From Cryptomeria japonica (Eukaryota > Streptophyta > Pinopsida > Cupressales > Cupressaceae): a stretch of DNA of 64,000 bases. The notes under the pieces were generated by a model. That model ran no database searches and was not told the DNA's origin. It was given only the letters and a program-made list of their open reading frames with translations. Where the stretch lies: contig NC_081414.1 in the NCBI RefSeq assembly GCF_030272615.1, forward strand, positions 781,860,119-781,924,118, read 5' to 3'. The translations under genes were made by a program, and so were the position numbers. Positions 11,051 through 23,110 of this stretch are shown one piece after another. The number at the start of each line of letters is the position of its first letter. Position 1 is the stretch's first letter.

Positions 11051-12581
11051 GCCTAAATCATTTAAAGAGGCTCATAATGATGAACACTAGATCAAGGAAA
11101 TGGAAGAACTTGACCTGATAGAGAAAAATGGTACATGGTCCTTGGTACCCAGACCAAAGCATAAAAATCTCATTGGCACCAAATGGGTGTTCAGAAATAA
11201 GTTGAATGAGGATGGCACAGTGATTAGGAATAAAGCTAGACTAGTATGCAAAGGATATTCTCAAGAAGAAGGTGAAGACTATGGTGAAACCTTTGCTCCT
11301 ATAGCCAGGTTGGAAGGAGTTCGTATGCTTCTTGCATATGCAGCTTTTAAGAGATTCGAGGTATATCAAATGGATGTAAAATCTGCATTCCTAAATGGTG
11401 TACTTGAAGAGGAGGTATATATTGAGCAACCAGATGGGTTTACCCTATCTGAAGATAGTGACATGGTATGTAGGCTACATAAAGCATTATATGGTTTAAA
11501 TCAAGCACCTAGGGCATGGTATGAGTGCCTACATTCCCATCTTGTGAAGATTGGATTTGACAGAACAAGTGAAGATAGCAATATCTACTTGAAGTGTGAA
11601 GAAGATCAGATTCTAATTTGTGAAGTTTTTGTTGATAACATTATCTTTGGAGGAGATGACAAAATGAGTCATGAGTTTTCTGATGAGATGAAGAAAGAGT
11701 TTGAGATGTCACTCATAGGGGAGATTAAGTTCTTCATTGGACTGCAAATCCAATAGATGAAAGATGGAATCTTCATCACTCAGTCCAAATATGTCAAAGA
11801 GGTGTTGAAGACTTTTGGCATGGAAGATAGCAAACCGGTTGGTACACCGATGGTGAACGGTTGCAAATTGACAAAAGAGGATGATTCCATACCGGTTGAT
11901 GAGAAGGAATACTAGTCAATGATTGGTAAGTTGCATTATGTAGTGCATAGCAGACCATATATTGCACATGCAGTTGGCATCACTGCAAGGTTCTAGAAGA
12001 GTCCAAGAGAATCTCACTTGAGTGTAGTCAAGCAGATTCTTAGGTATTTGAAGGGGACAATTGACTATGGATTGTGGTACCCATACAACAATAATTTCAA
12101 TCTGAAAGTATTCATAGATGCTGATTGGGCCGGTAATGTGGATGACCGGAAGAGCACAACTGGTGGTGCATTCTTTCTCGGTGGTAGACTGGTCTCATGG
12201 ATGAGTAAAAAGTAGAGTTGTATCTCTTAGTCTACAGTGAAAGTGGAGTATGTTGCAGCTTTCATGAACTACACTCAGACAATTTGGATGAAGCATGTAC
12301 TAGAAGGCTTCAAGATCCTTGTATCGGAACCAGTAAGTATATTCTGTGATAACACAAGTGCTATCAATATATCAAAGAATCCGGTTTTACATTCTAGAAC
12401 CAAGCATTTTGAGCTTAAGTATCATTTCTTGAGGGAAAAGGTTTATAATAAAGAGATTGCACTGGAACATGTGTCCAGTAAGGAGCAGTTAGTAGACATA
12501 TTCACCAAGCCTCTCCCAAAGACAACATTTGTGCATTTGAGAGGTGAATTAGGGGTATTGCCCCTTGAAGAGGTGAACTAA
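11050..12581 (+). pseudogene. pol: Copia element 2 pol, reverse transcriptase and RNase H
   Basis: A 218-codon open stretch (11100-11756) carries most of the RVT_2 domain: [26 protein letters not shown] (first catalytic Asp) and [14 protein letters not shown]. The FVDD motif reads FVDN at about 11628-11640, so the second Asp of the pair is Asn. RNase H follows, with DADWAG, KVEYV (where sister copies have the catalytic Glu in an AES/AEY setting), FCDNTSA and FTKPLPK, ending at a natural TAA (12579-12581). In-frame TAGs lie at 11088, 11754, 11913, 11994, 12213 and 12228. Confidence 0.88.
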
Positions 12582-12815
12582 AAGTGAGTGTTCCACATCA
12601 GTCAGGTACTAGATAGACAAATATTTGGTTGATTGGTGTGTTTATGGATGCTACTTCTCAAGGAGAGGAGCATGATGAAACATTGATGATTGTACCTCCA
12701 CTTTGGCATTGTTGTCAAAGGGGGAGAAGGAGTGAAGCGAAAAGATATCTGCAGCAAATGGGGAGAAGATGTGAAATATCTTTTGTATATTGCCATCAAT
12801 GCCAAAGGGGGAGAT
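12582..12815 (+). other. 3' untranslated region and polypurine tract of element 2
   Basis: Between the RNase H stop and the 3' LTR. It ends with GCCAAAGGGGGAGAT (12801-12815), the polypurine tract, which fixes the LTR start at 12816. No gene is seen in the remainder. Confidence 0.8.
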
Positions 12816-14420
12816 TGTTGGCATTATGTGAACCGACATGAGCCTTATGTGAACTGGCATGAAGACATAATGATATTGTATGTTGTCATTGATGTCAATA
12901 TGAGACATAGTGTGAACCGACACATGTGATAAGTGAAGAAAGAGGTACCAACATGTGTGTGAACACCATGCCAAAGTGAAGCGGCACATTTGTTCAAGGT
13001 GAACTCGCATGTAGTTATGAGAACCGGCACATGGAAGCATTGTATGGCTACCGGTTGGTAGGTATCTTCCACTTCAAGGTTTTCGGTTGGAGCAATTCAA
13101 GTCTATGTGACTCAATCGGTGATATTTGTGTGATGAGTTAGCAGTATGATGGAGGACAAATCGTGTTGCCACGTAAGCTCTATGCACGCGAAGGATTTGG
13201 CATGAAGAAGACTATTCCTATCTACCTTGGGAATGTGCGAAGTCTATCAAACGGCGATAACGCATGATGGGTTATTAGCCGCCATGAAAATAATGGATAA
13301 TGGATGATGGAGAATGTCTTGAGATTGACTCAAGACTGGTGCATTTAATGCAGTATGATTTAGTGATCAGGATTGAACTGTTTGAATTGCTCAACCTAAC
13401 AAGTTTAGGGTTTAGGGTTTTTGCTACCGACCTGTATGTTCCCTATAAGGTCGATGTCAGGTTTCTGTCTGAGGTTGTTGGAAAAATTTGTGAGTGTGTA
13501 TACAAGGGAAGTGATACATTATTCTTGCCAGACCAAAGGAGAGAAGAGATATTTGCAAAGTGAATGTGCAAAAGGTGAAGAGGAGCCAAAATGGATCTGC
13601 ATTAGCATTGAGTGCTATCAATAGATCATTATAATACCTGTTGATCTCTAACCACTTCAACAGTTGTAAAATCCCCTAACAGGGTAGCCTTAACTGGCTT
13701 GATTCAAAATCCCTTAAATTGAGTGGTCTTAACCAGCTTGTTTCAAATCCCTTAACCAGGTAACTCAAAGCTAATGAGTTCTAAGAAGCTAGAAAAGCTT
13801 AGGAGATCCTTTCAGCTATTGAGTTCTTAAAATCCTCTAACAAGGTGACCATACCGGATTTGACCCTTAACCGGGTATCCCTGAACCGGGTGATCCCTAA
13901 CAGGATCGGTTCCTACCAGAACCTATTATAATGTTCTTAACCGGACAAGACTCCTAATAGGGCGGACTTCTAAAGAGTTCAAAAAGTAGCTTGTGGGTAT
14001 TCATCCCCACCATGGTTTTTCCCAGTTGGGTTTCCACATGAAAAATATGTGTGTCATGTGAAATGCTTTTGTCTTGTGATGCTTTGTTTTATCTATTATG
14101 CACATGAAGGTTCTATGTTTTATGCCTGTCTATAAAACATATTGAACTCACTGTTGTGAAGATTTGATGGTTAAGTCTACTAGTTCATGCATGTGAATAT
14201 TATGATAATGTGGTATTGAGCTAAGAGAAAAGCTTATTGAGTGGCCAGTTCATGACTGATTGAGCTATACTGGATGTTTCCAGTTGCACTCTGTTTTACA
14301 GGTATCTCTATTTATCAGTCATTTGGAGTGTTTGCTGTCAAATCGATTTTTGACTATATTTGTGTTTGTACTGATTCACCCCCCCCCTCTCAGTACCAGT
14401 TTGGTACTAGTGGTTCATCA
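12816..14420 (+). repeat. 3' LTR of Copia element 2
   Basis: Starts TGTTGGCATTATG right after the polypurine tract. The proposed end is GGTTCATCA at 14420, after a C-run and a CTCAGTACCAG block that looks like an LTR tail; this end is inferred, because no second copy is present. The middle (about 13660-13960) contains imperfect short repeats of the type ATCCCTTAACCGGGT. Length is about 1.6 kb. Confidence 0.7.
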
Positions 14421-14483
14421 TTGAGTTATCATACTCCCCCTTAGTAGTAGCACCAACACATCAATCCAGAATGAATAGTAGCT

Positions 14484-15800
14484 CTATAAAAGCATGTCGG
14501 ACTGATGCCAATCAACATCATTTAGGTCTCTAGCGAAAGGGGTAGAAACCCCCAATCTCTCTCTGAAGTACTCAAATGATTCCTTAGGCAAAGTTTTAGT
14601 GAAGATATATGCAATCTCCTCTTTAGTGTTCACATAAAATAGTCTCACTTCATTTGCTTCCACCTTCTCCTTCAAAAAGTTATACTTGATAACAATATAC
14701 TTTGTCTTAGAATGAAACAACTAGATTCTTTGATATATCAATAGTATCAAAGTTATCATAGTGAATAATTACCAATTCATTACAGTCCACCCTTATATCC
14801 TTCAACATTTTCTTCATCCATAGAACTTGTGTATAGTTAGTAGCAGCATCAACATATTCAGCTATAGAAGTAGATAAAGATGTACATGCTTGCTTCTTGT
14901 TGATCCATGAAGCAAGTTTCTTTCCAAGAAAGAAAGCTCCACCGGATGTGCTCCTTTGGTCATCAACATCTCTATCCCAATCAACATTTATATATGCATA
15001 GTGTAAAGTCATCATTTTTAGGATACCACAAACCAAATTTAGTTGTTCCCTATAAATACCTAAAAATCCTTTTCACTGCACTGTCATGATTCTCTATAGG
15101 ATCACACTAATATCTTGATACAATACAAACTGCATTCATTATATCTGGTCTAGTTTGAGTCAGATATTTAACAAACCTCCAATCATAGACTTGTACCTTG
15201 TAGGATTTACCAGTGTTGATGCATCTTTCTTAGTCAATTTCTCACTTGTAACCATAGGTGTACCAACTGGTTTAGATTTTTCATACCAAATTTCTTCAAA
15301 AACTCTCTAGCATACTTAGTTTGACAGATGAAAATACCTTTATCATTCTGAGTAATCTGCAAACCTAAGAAAAATTTCATCTTCCCAATCATAGACATCT
15401 CAAATTCATTCTTCATATTTTCAAAAAAATCCATACATAACTTGTCCTCACCTCCAAAAATGATATCATCAACAAAGAATTCAACAATCAATATGTCAGC
15501 ATCAGTGATCTTATAGTATAAATTATTGTTAGCATTACCTTTAGTGAAACCAAGCTTCAAAATATATTTATCCAATCTTGCATACCAAGCTCTAGGGGCT
15601 TGTTTCAATCCATATAAAGATTTCCTTAACCCGCAAACCATATTTTTGTCATCTAAAAGTGAAAATCCATCAGGATTCTCAATGTAAACTTCCTCCTTAA
15701 GATCTCCATTCAAAAATGCACACTTAACATCCATCTGATAAACCTTGTAGTTCTTATGGGAAGTATAAGCAAGAAATAATCTCACAGCTTCAATCCTAGC
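14484..15800 (-). pseudogene. pol: Copia element 3 pol, reverse transcriptase and RNase H
   Basis: The RT is open from 15785 to 15234 with [28 protein letters not shown] and an intact [10 protein letters not shown], so the catalytic Asp pair is kept. RNase H continues in other frames: VDWDRDVDD, INKKQACTS, IAEYVDAAT, and the C-terminal FTKTLPKESFEY block near 14590. A stop after LWLQVRN and frame changes at about 15234, 15036 and 14720 break it. The upstream start of RT runs on toward 16050 in decayed form. Confidence 0.86.
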
Positions 15801-17730
15801 TACCGGAGAAAAAATTTCATCATAATCAATTCCTTCCTTCTAAGAATATTATTTACAAAACAATTTAGTTTTATTCCTTACAACTTGTCCATCTTCATTC
15901 AATTTATTCCTAAAAACCCATTTAGTTTCAATAACATTCTTATTTTTAGGTTGGGGAACTAAAGTTCATGTATTATTGTTTTCTATCTGATCTAATTCCT
16001 CCTCCATAGCTTTCATCCAGCATTCATATTTACATGCTTCAATTACTGATGTCAATTCATTTTAAGAAATTAAACATACCTCATCAGTTGTCAACCTTCT
16101 TCTTGTCATCACTCCTTTGTTCTTATCTCCAATGATCTGATCTTCTAAATGATTTAATCTTACATACCGAGTCTTCTGCCTTTCTGTTCCTCTTCTCTGA
16201 TCTTCAAATACTGTTGAATTTTCTGATACTACCGGAGTTACTGGGTCAACATTTTGTTTTGGAGTAGGTGCTACTGGTTCAGTTATGATCATCTCCACTG
16301 TCTGTTCTCTCTCATAAGTTGTGACTTGATTTTTGTTCTCATCCACCTTGACATTAGTGCTCTCCATAATTCTTTTCAATCTTTTGTTATAACATCTATA
16401 TGCTTTGCTTTCATTAGAATAACCAAGAGCTATCCCTTCATCACATCTATGATCAAACTTTCTAATGGAATCATCTCTTTTGATATAGTGTTTACTACCA
16501 AAGATTATGAAATACTTAACTGTAGGTGTATGACCAAACCATAACTCATAAGGTGTCTTCCTAACCTCTCCCTTGATATGAACTTTGTTGAATGTGTATA
16601 TCATCATGCTCACAACTTCTCTCCAATAGATATGAGGTAGATTATCTTCCATCATCGTAGTTCTATCCACATCCAAGAGAGTTTTGTTCTTCCTTTCCAC
16701 AACTCCATTTCACTAAGGTATCTGGGGTGCAGATAACTATCTCCTTATCCTATTATTTTCACAATAACTATTAAATTCATCGAATGTGAATTATCCACCT
16801 AATCCGACCTTAAGCATTTAATCTTCAATCCTATCTTTGTCTCAACTTTATCTTTAAATATTTTAAACTTTTTAAATGCTTCAAATTTCTCCCTTAGAAA
16901 AGTAACCAACATCATACTAGAATAGTCATCAATGATTAGCATAAAATATCTAACGCCCTGATAACTTTTGATTCTAGCACGACCACACAAATCAGTATTA
17001 ATAAGATCAAGAACATCATTAGATTTGTCTTGTATACTCTTAAAATATTTTTTGACTTTCGTTCCCATTTGACATTTCTTACATATTGGATTATAGGGCA
17101 TCACAATCTTAGGTATATCTCTAACTGCCTTAGTAGAATTGATCTTTAAAATGCAATCAAAATTCACATGACACAACCTCTTATGCCATAGCCAACTCTC
17201 ATCAATTTTTGCAATCAAATATGTCTTCTCACTAGAGTTTAAATGAAAGATGTTACCTTTAGTCTGAGTACTGGTTGCAGTCTCCAATCTAGATCTGTTG
17301 ATAATCTTGCAGTTTCCATCCTTGAGCTATAACTGAAATCCCTTATCCACCAACTATCCTACACTCAAAAGATTATGCCTTAAACCTTCAACATAATAAA
17401 CATTATCAATAGCATTTTTATCATCCAATGATATAGTTCCTTTTCTCTTGATCATGCATGCTTTATCATCTCCAAATATAACTAGACCGCGACCAAATGC
17501 TTACAAAGATAGAAACTTCCTTTTATCTCTAGTCATATCATGTGAACATCCACTGTCTATCACCCATTCATCCTTATCTTCAATTTTAGCAGAAAGGGTC
17601 TTTTCTTTAGGTACTGGATCATCTTCCTTGATATCCAAAAATGCCCATTCCTTTCCATTATCGGATCCACTAGCCGAAGCTTGTGCCAGTTCATCATCAG
17701 AATCAGTCACACCTTCCTCATCAACATAGT
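15800..17730 (-). pseudogene. pol: Copia element 3 pol, protease, integrase and linker
   Basis: The protease shows EWVIDSGCSHDMT with an intact DSG at about 17540-17560. Integrase: LWHKRLCHVNF and CKKCQMGT (zinc finger), INTDLCGRA (first Asp), IDDYSSMM, KCLRSD (second Asp) ending at a stop near 16799, then ERKNKTLLDV near 16700. The linker to RT (about 16062-16350) is open. Frames differ between 17287 and 16700, so at least one frameshift lies in the integrase core. Confidence 0.86.
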
Positions 17731-17829
17731 AGAATTATTTGTCTTTGTTTCTCCTATACTTATACTTGTTCTAATAATCATGGTTAGGCCCAAAAGATCT
17801 TCTACCTCTTTCCTGAAATCTTTAATTCC

Positions 17830-18723
17830 TTTCAGGACATCTAGATGCAAAATGACCTATCTTATTACATGCAAAACATTTAAAATGTGATTTTTCTTCA
17901 TACTTATTTCCTATAGGTCCTTTAGGTACTCTTCTAGAAAATAGGGCTTCAAGTTGCTCAAAATCTTCATATTATTTCTTCATTTCCTCTAGTTCCTTAG
18001 CATATAAGGCTTTCCAATGACTCTTGCTAGTAGGTGACGTAGATGCATGAAAAGCAGGATCAGATTTTGCAACTCCAGAAGGACCGAATTCCTCAAGCTC
18101 AAAAGAAGATAACTTCCCAACCAAGGTATGCCTATTAATGAAGCTATTTGTCATTGTTCTCAACTCATTAATTGTAATAGCCTTCATCTTATAAGCTGGT
18201 GGAAAAGCTCTCAATACTTTAAAAACTATTTCATCTTCACTTAGAGATCCACCACAACTCTCAATTCCCATGACAATTTCATTAACTCTATCCATAAAAG
18301 CAGTACCTTAATCTTTTCATCTTTTTCCATCTTCAGGCTCTCATATCTCACCCGGTAACCATCAAGTTTAGCAATTTTAACAGTAGAGTCACCTTCATTC
18401 AAGGTCTCCAATTTATTCCATATAACATTCACAGTTGATTTGTCAGTTAGTCCCATAACTTACTGATAAAAAAGTTCACACAAAAGGGCTTCTCTAGCTC
18501 TACAATCATTTTGAATGTCCTTATCAAAGCCTTCCAAAGGAGGATTTCCAGATGCTAGATTATGAGGTGTATATCCATTCTCAGTGATCTCCCAAATCTC
18601 TTTGCCAAGACATCTTAGATGAGTCTCCATCTGAGTCTTCCATACCATGTAATTTGTTCCATCAAGCCTAGGAATTTCTCTCTAAAAAATCGTTGTAAAT
18701 GAAATTGCACTATTAGATGCCAT
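17830..18723 (-). pseudogene. gag: Copia element 3 gag
   Basis: The probable start is the ATG at 18723 (MASNSAIS). A TAG follows after 13 codons, then RLDGTNYMVWKTQM, the usual gag N-terminal signature. A second stop after ELFYQ aligns with a Gln in element 1 (PDQQIIGL), consistent with CAA to TAA. A frameshift lies near 18295, and the UBN2 domain continues as GIESCGGSLSEDE. A CCHC knuckle remnant is near 17860-17890. Confidence 0.84.
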
Positions 18724-18764
18724 AGGATCTTCTTCAAGCGGTTAAGCTTCTGTAGAGAGGACTA

Positions 18765-18779
18765 GGCTCTAATACCAAT
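18765..18779 (-). other. Primer-binding site of element 3
   Basis: The minus strand reads ATTGGTATTAGAGCC next to the 5' LTR, one base different from the initiator tRNA-Met complement. Confidence 0.83.
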
Positions 18780-19984
18780 TGTTAGACAACTCAAATAATC
18801 AGAGGACAACTGAAAGGGGGAATGAATCAGTTGTCAATAGATTATAGAGCTTTAAGCATTAAAACCTCATTACCGAAATACATAAACCAAATATCGATAT
18901 ATCAAATATAATAGTTAAGCACAAATATAATCCATAAAACATTTACCAACCATCCACAAAAGATAACACCAAGATTTGTATGTGGAAAACCTGGTAAAGG
19001 GAAAAAACATGGTGGGAAGCATACCTAGAGTCAGATAATACTTCTGCAGTAAGTATGTGAATATAATAAGAGGGGCCTACACATGCAAGAAGGCCCACAA
19101 CCTAGAGTGTACTGCTCATCACAAAAGGAGCCTCAATGAATACAAAATAAATATAGACTACAATCCCGAAGAATAATGAGCATCAAGAATAGCATCTCCT
19201 ATGCCTGAGTATAGTTCTAGTTAAGCTCAATACTAGAGGACTTAAACCTTTTTCACCAACCCAATTTGATCACCTATTATCGACCAAAAACCTCTACATA
19301 TAATTACAACTTTATTCACACATAGATAATCACATACCCCACGAATATGTCCATATTCCCATGATCTACAAAGAGATATTACATCATATTTATACCAACC
19401 CAGGACCTAAACAATTAGGTCAGCCACCTAAAAGATAATATAATAAATCCATAACATAAATCCACAATCCAATGATCAACCATGTCAACCTAAGACCAAA
19501 AAAACATAATCCAATCAATAAACCCAACCGATAACGCATCGAGATCATCCACCAACATGTTACATAAACTGGTACATAACTTAGCCGAATAAGATAGCAT
19601 TAGGTTTGGACCCAAATCCAACACCACCAATCAACAAGAACATGAACAAGATAACCAACAACATCTTGAAAACCATCTAGAAGTCATTCTAGCAACTCTT
19701 ATCACATATATCAAAAGATATTAAACAAAGATCTGCCAGTAGAACCCTTACCGGTGACCAAAAGGCATACTAGAACAAATGAAAGCTCATGAGTCATGAA
19801 ATTTTGAGCCAACTGATTGTGATTACCATCTGAATAGCATGAAAGATAGATCCAAACCAAATCCATAAACCAAAGCATACCAGAGCATTACCGGATCAAT
19901 ATCATAAACCAACCACTCTACCGGAAGCTAGTAAACAACCAAAATAGTCGGTGTTGCCATCAATGGCAAAACATCAATGTAACA
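18780..19984 (-). repeat. 5' LTR of Copia element 3
   Basis: On the plus strand it starts TGTTAGACAAC and ends ATGTAACA, giving TG...CA ends and a length of about 1205 bp. On the minus strand it begins TGTTACATTGATGTTTTGCC. The start is fixed by the neighbouring PBS. The outer end is inferred from the terminal dinucleotide, since the second LTR is missing. Confidence 0.75.
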
Positions 19985-20230
19985 CATAATCAATTCCTCC
20001 AATTTCTAATAGTAGTTACCCTTAGGTTTCTTTGGTAAGTTTGTGCCCTCCACCACAAGAATCATAGTAGTCATAATATTTTCCATAGATGCCATTAATC
20101 TCAATCTACCCACTCGGACTTCACCCTCATTCCAAGACTAGGAAACGACTTAAACAAAGAAGGGTTGAAGGCATTCATTCCTTCAATGTATGTCACTTGA
20201 TTTCACTCCATCACTTTTCTCTAAAGAACA
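19985..20230. other. Short intergenic stretch between element 3 and the LINE
   Basis: No gene is seen. A T-run at 20232-20240 is the best candidate for the poly(A) end of the minus-strand LINE that follows, but a coding-like word (minus-strand P-K-K-P) on both sides leaves the true LINE end uncertain. Confidence 0.35.
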
Positions 20231-20479
20231 CCATTTTTTTTTAAATTATCATATTTGTCTAATTTAGTTTAAATAAGATCACCATCCATGCTTTACTTAA
20301 AGAATTCAGAAATAGGGACCAAAAACGGGTTGCTAAAACCAACTTTGGGATAAACACAACTGAAGGTGGTTTTGAAAAAAGCATAGCTTTCACTCGATTT
20401 AATAAGGAAAATCCACATCAATAAATAATTGAAGTACAATTTGAATAGGATAATGAAGTAAACGGAAATGTTTAAATCT

Positions 20480-21400
20480 TTAGGTTTCTTTGGGATTAAT
20501 TTCTTCAAGAATCTCTAAGGGTGTGTTGTAGCTTTACATGGTCGAAGTTATCAATAACACCTTGGAACTTGGTGATAAGGTCCACCACAAACCATCCTGG
20601 CTTTGCCTTTCCTTACACCATCATAATGACATTTTTTGATCACCTTCGATGATGATATTTTTGTAGCCCCAGTCCTCGGTGATAAAAAATGTCACAGAAA
20701 TATGGCAATAATTTTGCCACACTAGAAATTTGAATTCCTAGGTTAGCCACATAGGCCACCATCTCCCTCTCATCTAAATATTTGATAACCCAAACCCCAC
20801 CTATTTGACCAAGGTTCTCTTTAGAAGACCCATCAAAATTTAATTTTAACCAACTGGTATCAAGGGGGGAACATTTTTATATGTTATTTGTACACCTAAA
20901 AGGAGGGGAAGTAAAATTAAACAGATCATCAACCATATCCAAAATATTGGCTATAAGATAATTGAAGGAAGGAAAATGGTGTGAGTATTTGGACTTACCA
21001 AAGTCTTTCATATTCTCCATGACCTTACTGACAATAGTGTAGGCTAGAGCTTTCCATTGAGTTTTACGATCTCTAAAAATTTTATTGTTACATTCTATCC
21101 ATAAGATCCAACCCATGTGAATAAAATTCTATCACTAGAGTTCCCAAATCAAAGGATGGGTTGACGAGGAGGTCCAACTAGAGGAGAAAAAATTAGGGTC
21201 TAGGTGACAAACCTAGGATAACAAGAACAAGTTAATAATCTTCTATCTAAATTGATATAAATAATGACAGTAGAACAACAAATGCTTGATACTTTCCACT
21301 GCTTCCTCACACAATGACATATATTCACAATATAGATACCCCTCTTTTGGAGATTGTTAATAGTCCAAATATTTGGTGATATGTCATCCATGAGAAAAAG
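20480..21400 (-). pseudogene. LINE 1 ORF2 C-terminus: zf-RVT and RNase H
   Basis: The zf-RVT region shows NNLQKRGIYIVNICHC near 21310-21370, then WILWIECNNKIFRD near 21070-21110, the conserved block before RNase H in plant L1 ORF2. RNase H starts around 20860 with SWLKLNFDGSSKENLGQIGG, where the Asp in NFDGS is the first catalytic residue. An RNase H at the end of ORF2 is established for many plant L1 elements. The frame is broken in several places, and the end after about 20500 is not clear. Confidence 0.75.
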
Positions 21401-21899
21401 AAAATCTTAGATATAGTTTTAGAGATATAGATATTCAATCATTTAAAAGAAGAATGATGGGAAGGGAGAATAATCAAAACCCCACTTAATAGGGTACTCA
21501 CCATCCTTCTAGAAAAAGCCCATATTAGATTGTGTCTATCTTCCATTTGTCAAAACTTTAAATTATTCATAAATCCTAGGAAGTTCATCAACATCAGTTC
21601 TAAGTGTAAGTTAAAACTTTGTAGGGTGGAATTTCCATTTATGATGGGAAGATCTAGGATACCAATAGTGCATTAAAAGAATTCCATATCTATCAACTAG
21701 TTTTTTCTCAATAGTTAAATAAATCAGGTGGAACTCGAAGGGAATAGCCAAGTCTTAGAGATCCTTATAGAACCTAAAACTCCCCTCATCCTGTGTGCTT
21801 TATGAGCAACAATTTGGATTTAATCATATTGTTTCAAATGTGAGATCTTCTAGGAAGCTCTTCATTAGAAAAAAAGGATTTGTTGTTTCCCCCATTAAG

Positions 21900-23110
21900 G
21901 TATTTTCTCTTCATCACTTTTGACTACTCCTTCTCTATAGTAAGTCTACAACCAATTTAAGAAATGAGGGCCAAATTGAGATATTGGGAAACTTTAATGT
22001 AAAGAACACCTGACTCCTTACTAGAAAATACCATCCCCCAATAAACTAAGAAAAATATTTTCTTCCATTTCACTCCCAAACACAATAATATTCTTTGGAT
22101 TTGATCCAATTTCATTTCTTAGGGAGCTCAGATGTGGAATAAAGATATAAGGTACATTGAAGCACTCTAAAGAGAATCTCTCAAGAGTTTAATTTTACCT
22201 GCATTACATAAAAGGGCTCCTTTGAACCTTCCATTTTTATTTGGATTCTCTCAAGTAGCCATAACCAAACAATTCTCCACTTCACCAAAAGTGAGAGATA
22301 ATTCAAAATATAAAGATAGAAGACTAGTAACCTGGCAATTGAAAACTCTAGTAATGCAAACATGGAGATGAGGAGAAACATTTATGAAGTAGAGATCACT
22401 CTTATCTAGATTGATATTTTGTTCAAATACAATCACATACACAAATAAAATAGAGATCCATGTTTTAGTTTATGCCACTGACACTAAATCCAACAAAAGA
22501 GTATCATCAAAAAATTATTGATACAAAATAATTAGAGGGCCTGAAGAATGCTTAAGTCCTTTCAACGAACTTTGTTGCATATAAGCCTCAATATTCTTTC
22601 CCAAAGTTTTTGCCATCGGAATGAAATGATAGGGAGATAAAATGTATCCCTATCTGAGGCCTCTAGAGGATGAAAAATAACCATGAGGAGAGCCATTAAC
22701 TAAAATAGAGAACATGGACAAGTAGAAAAACTTCCACCATCTTTAGAAATTTTTCTCCAAAGTTGAATCTACATAGGACCTTAGAAAGGAATGACCAAGA
22801 AATTTTGTCATACACTTGGAGATGTCCAGTTTCAAGATAATTTTATTTTTATTACTATTCTCCATATATTAGAGGGATTCATGAACCACGAGAATATTAG
22901 AGATTTAAAAAGAAAGAACAAATAATTTTTGATGTTCATGGATGAATTTAATAAGAAGGGGTTTGATTTGTTTATGATAAGTTTAGAGAAAACATTGTTT
23001 AGGATATTACAAAGACTAATTAGCTTGAATTTTGTTATTTTATTACCCTCATTCCTCTTAGGAAATGGTACAATTAAAGTGTTAATAATCTCTTTAAGAA
23101 GACTCATTGA
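21900..23110 (-). pseudogene. LINE 1 reverse transcriptase domain
   Basis: The start block VPFPKRNEGNKITKFKLISLCN near 22980-23080 (landmark) matches the non-LTR RT signature IPK...FRPISLCN. The motif NGSPHGYFSSSRGLR lies near 22645-22700 and is followed by LSPYHFIP. The catalytic motif reads FFDDT (codons at 22500-22514), so both Asp residues are kept. A stop sits where the Gln of RGLRQG should be. The enzyme would prime cDNA synthesis at nicked chromosomal DNA. Confidence 0.8.

Larger units (their letters stand above)
8871..14420 (+). mobile_element. Copia LTR retrotransposon, element 2, 5'-truncated
   Basis: The internal region from mid-gag to RNase H is followed by a polypurine tract and a 3' LTR. 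The 5' LTR, PBS and gag N-terminus are absent. From 8889 to 12581 the coding region stays in one frame without a net frameshift and is interrupted only by 13 in-frame stops (10 TAG, 2 TAA, 1 TGA). Decay was therefore mainly by point mutation, unlike elements 1 and 3. Its right end abuts the broken 3' side of element 3. Confidence 0.9.
14431..19984 (-). mobile_element. Copia LTR retrotransposon, element 3, lacking its 3' end
   Basis: Minus-strand gag, protease, integrase, RT and RNase H with a 5' LTR and PBS on the right. Compared with element 1, the last ~310 bp of internal sequence, the polypurine tract and the 3' LTR are missing on the left. There the element runs into the LTR end of element 2. 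Several frameshifts are present, but the protease DSG and RT FVDD motifs are both intact. Confidence 0.88.
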
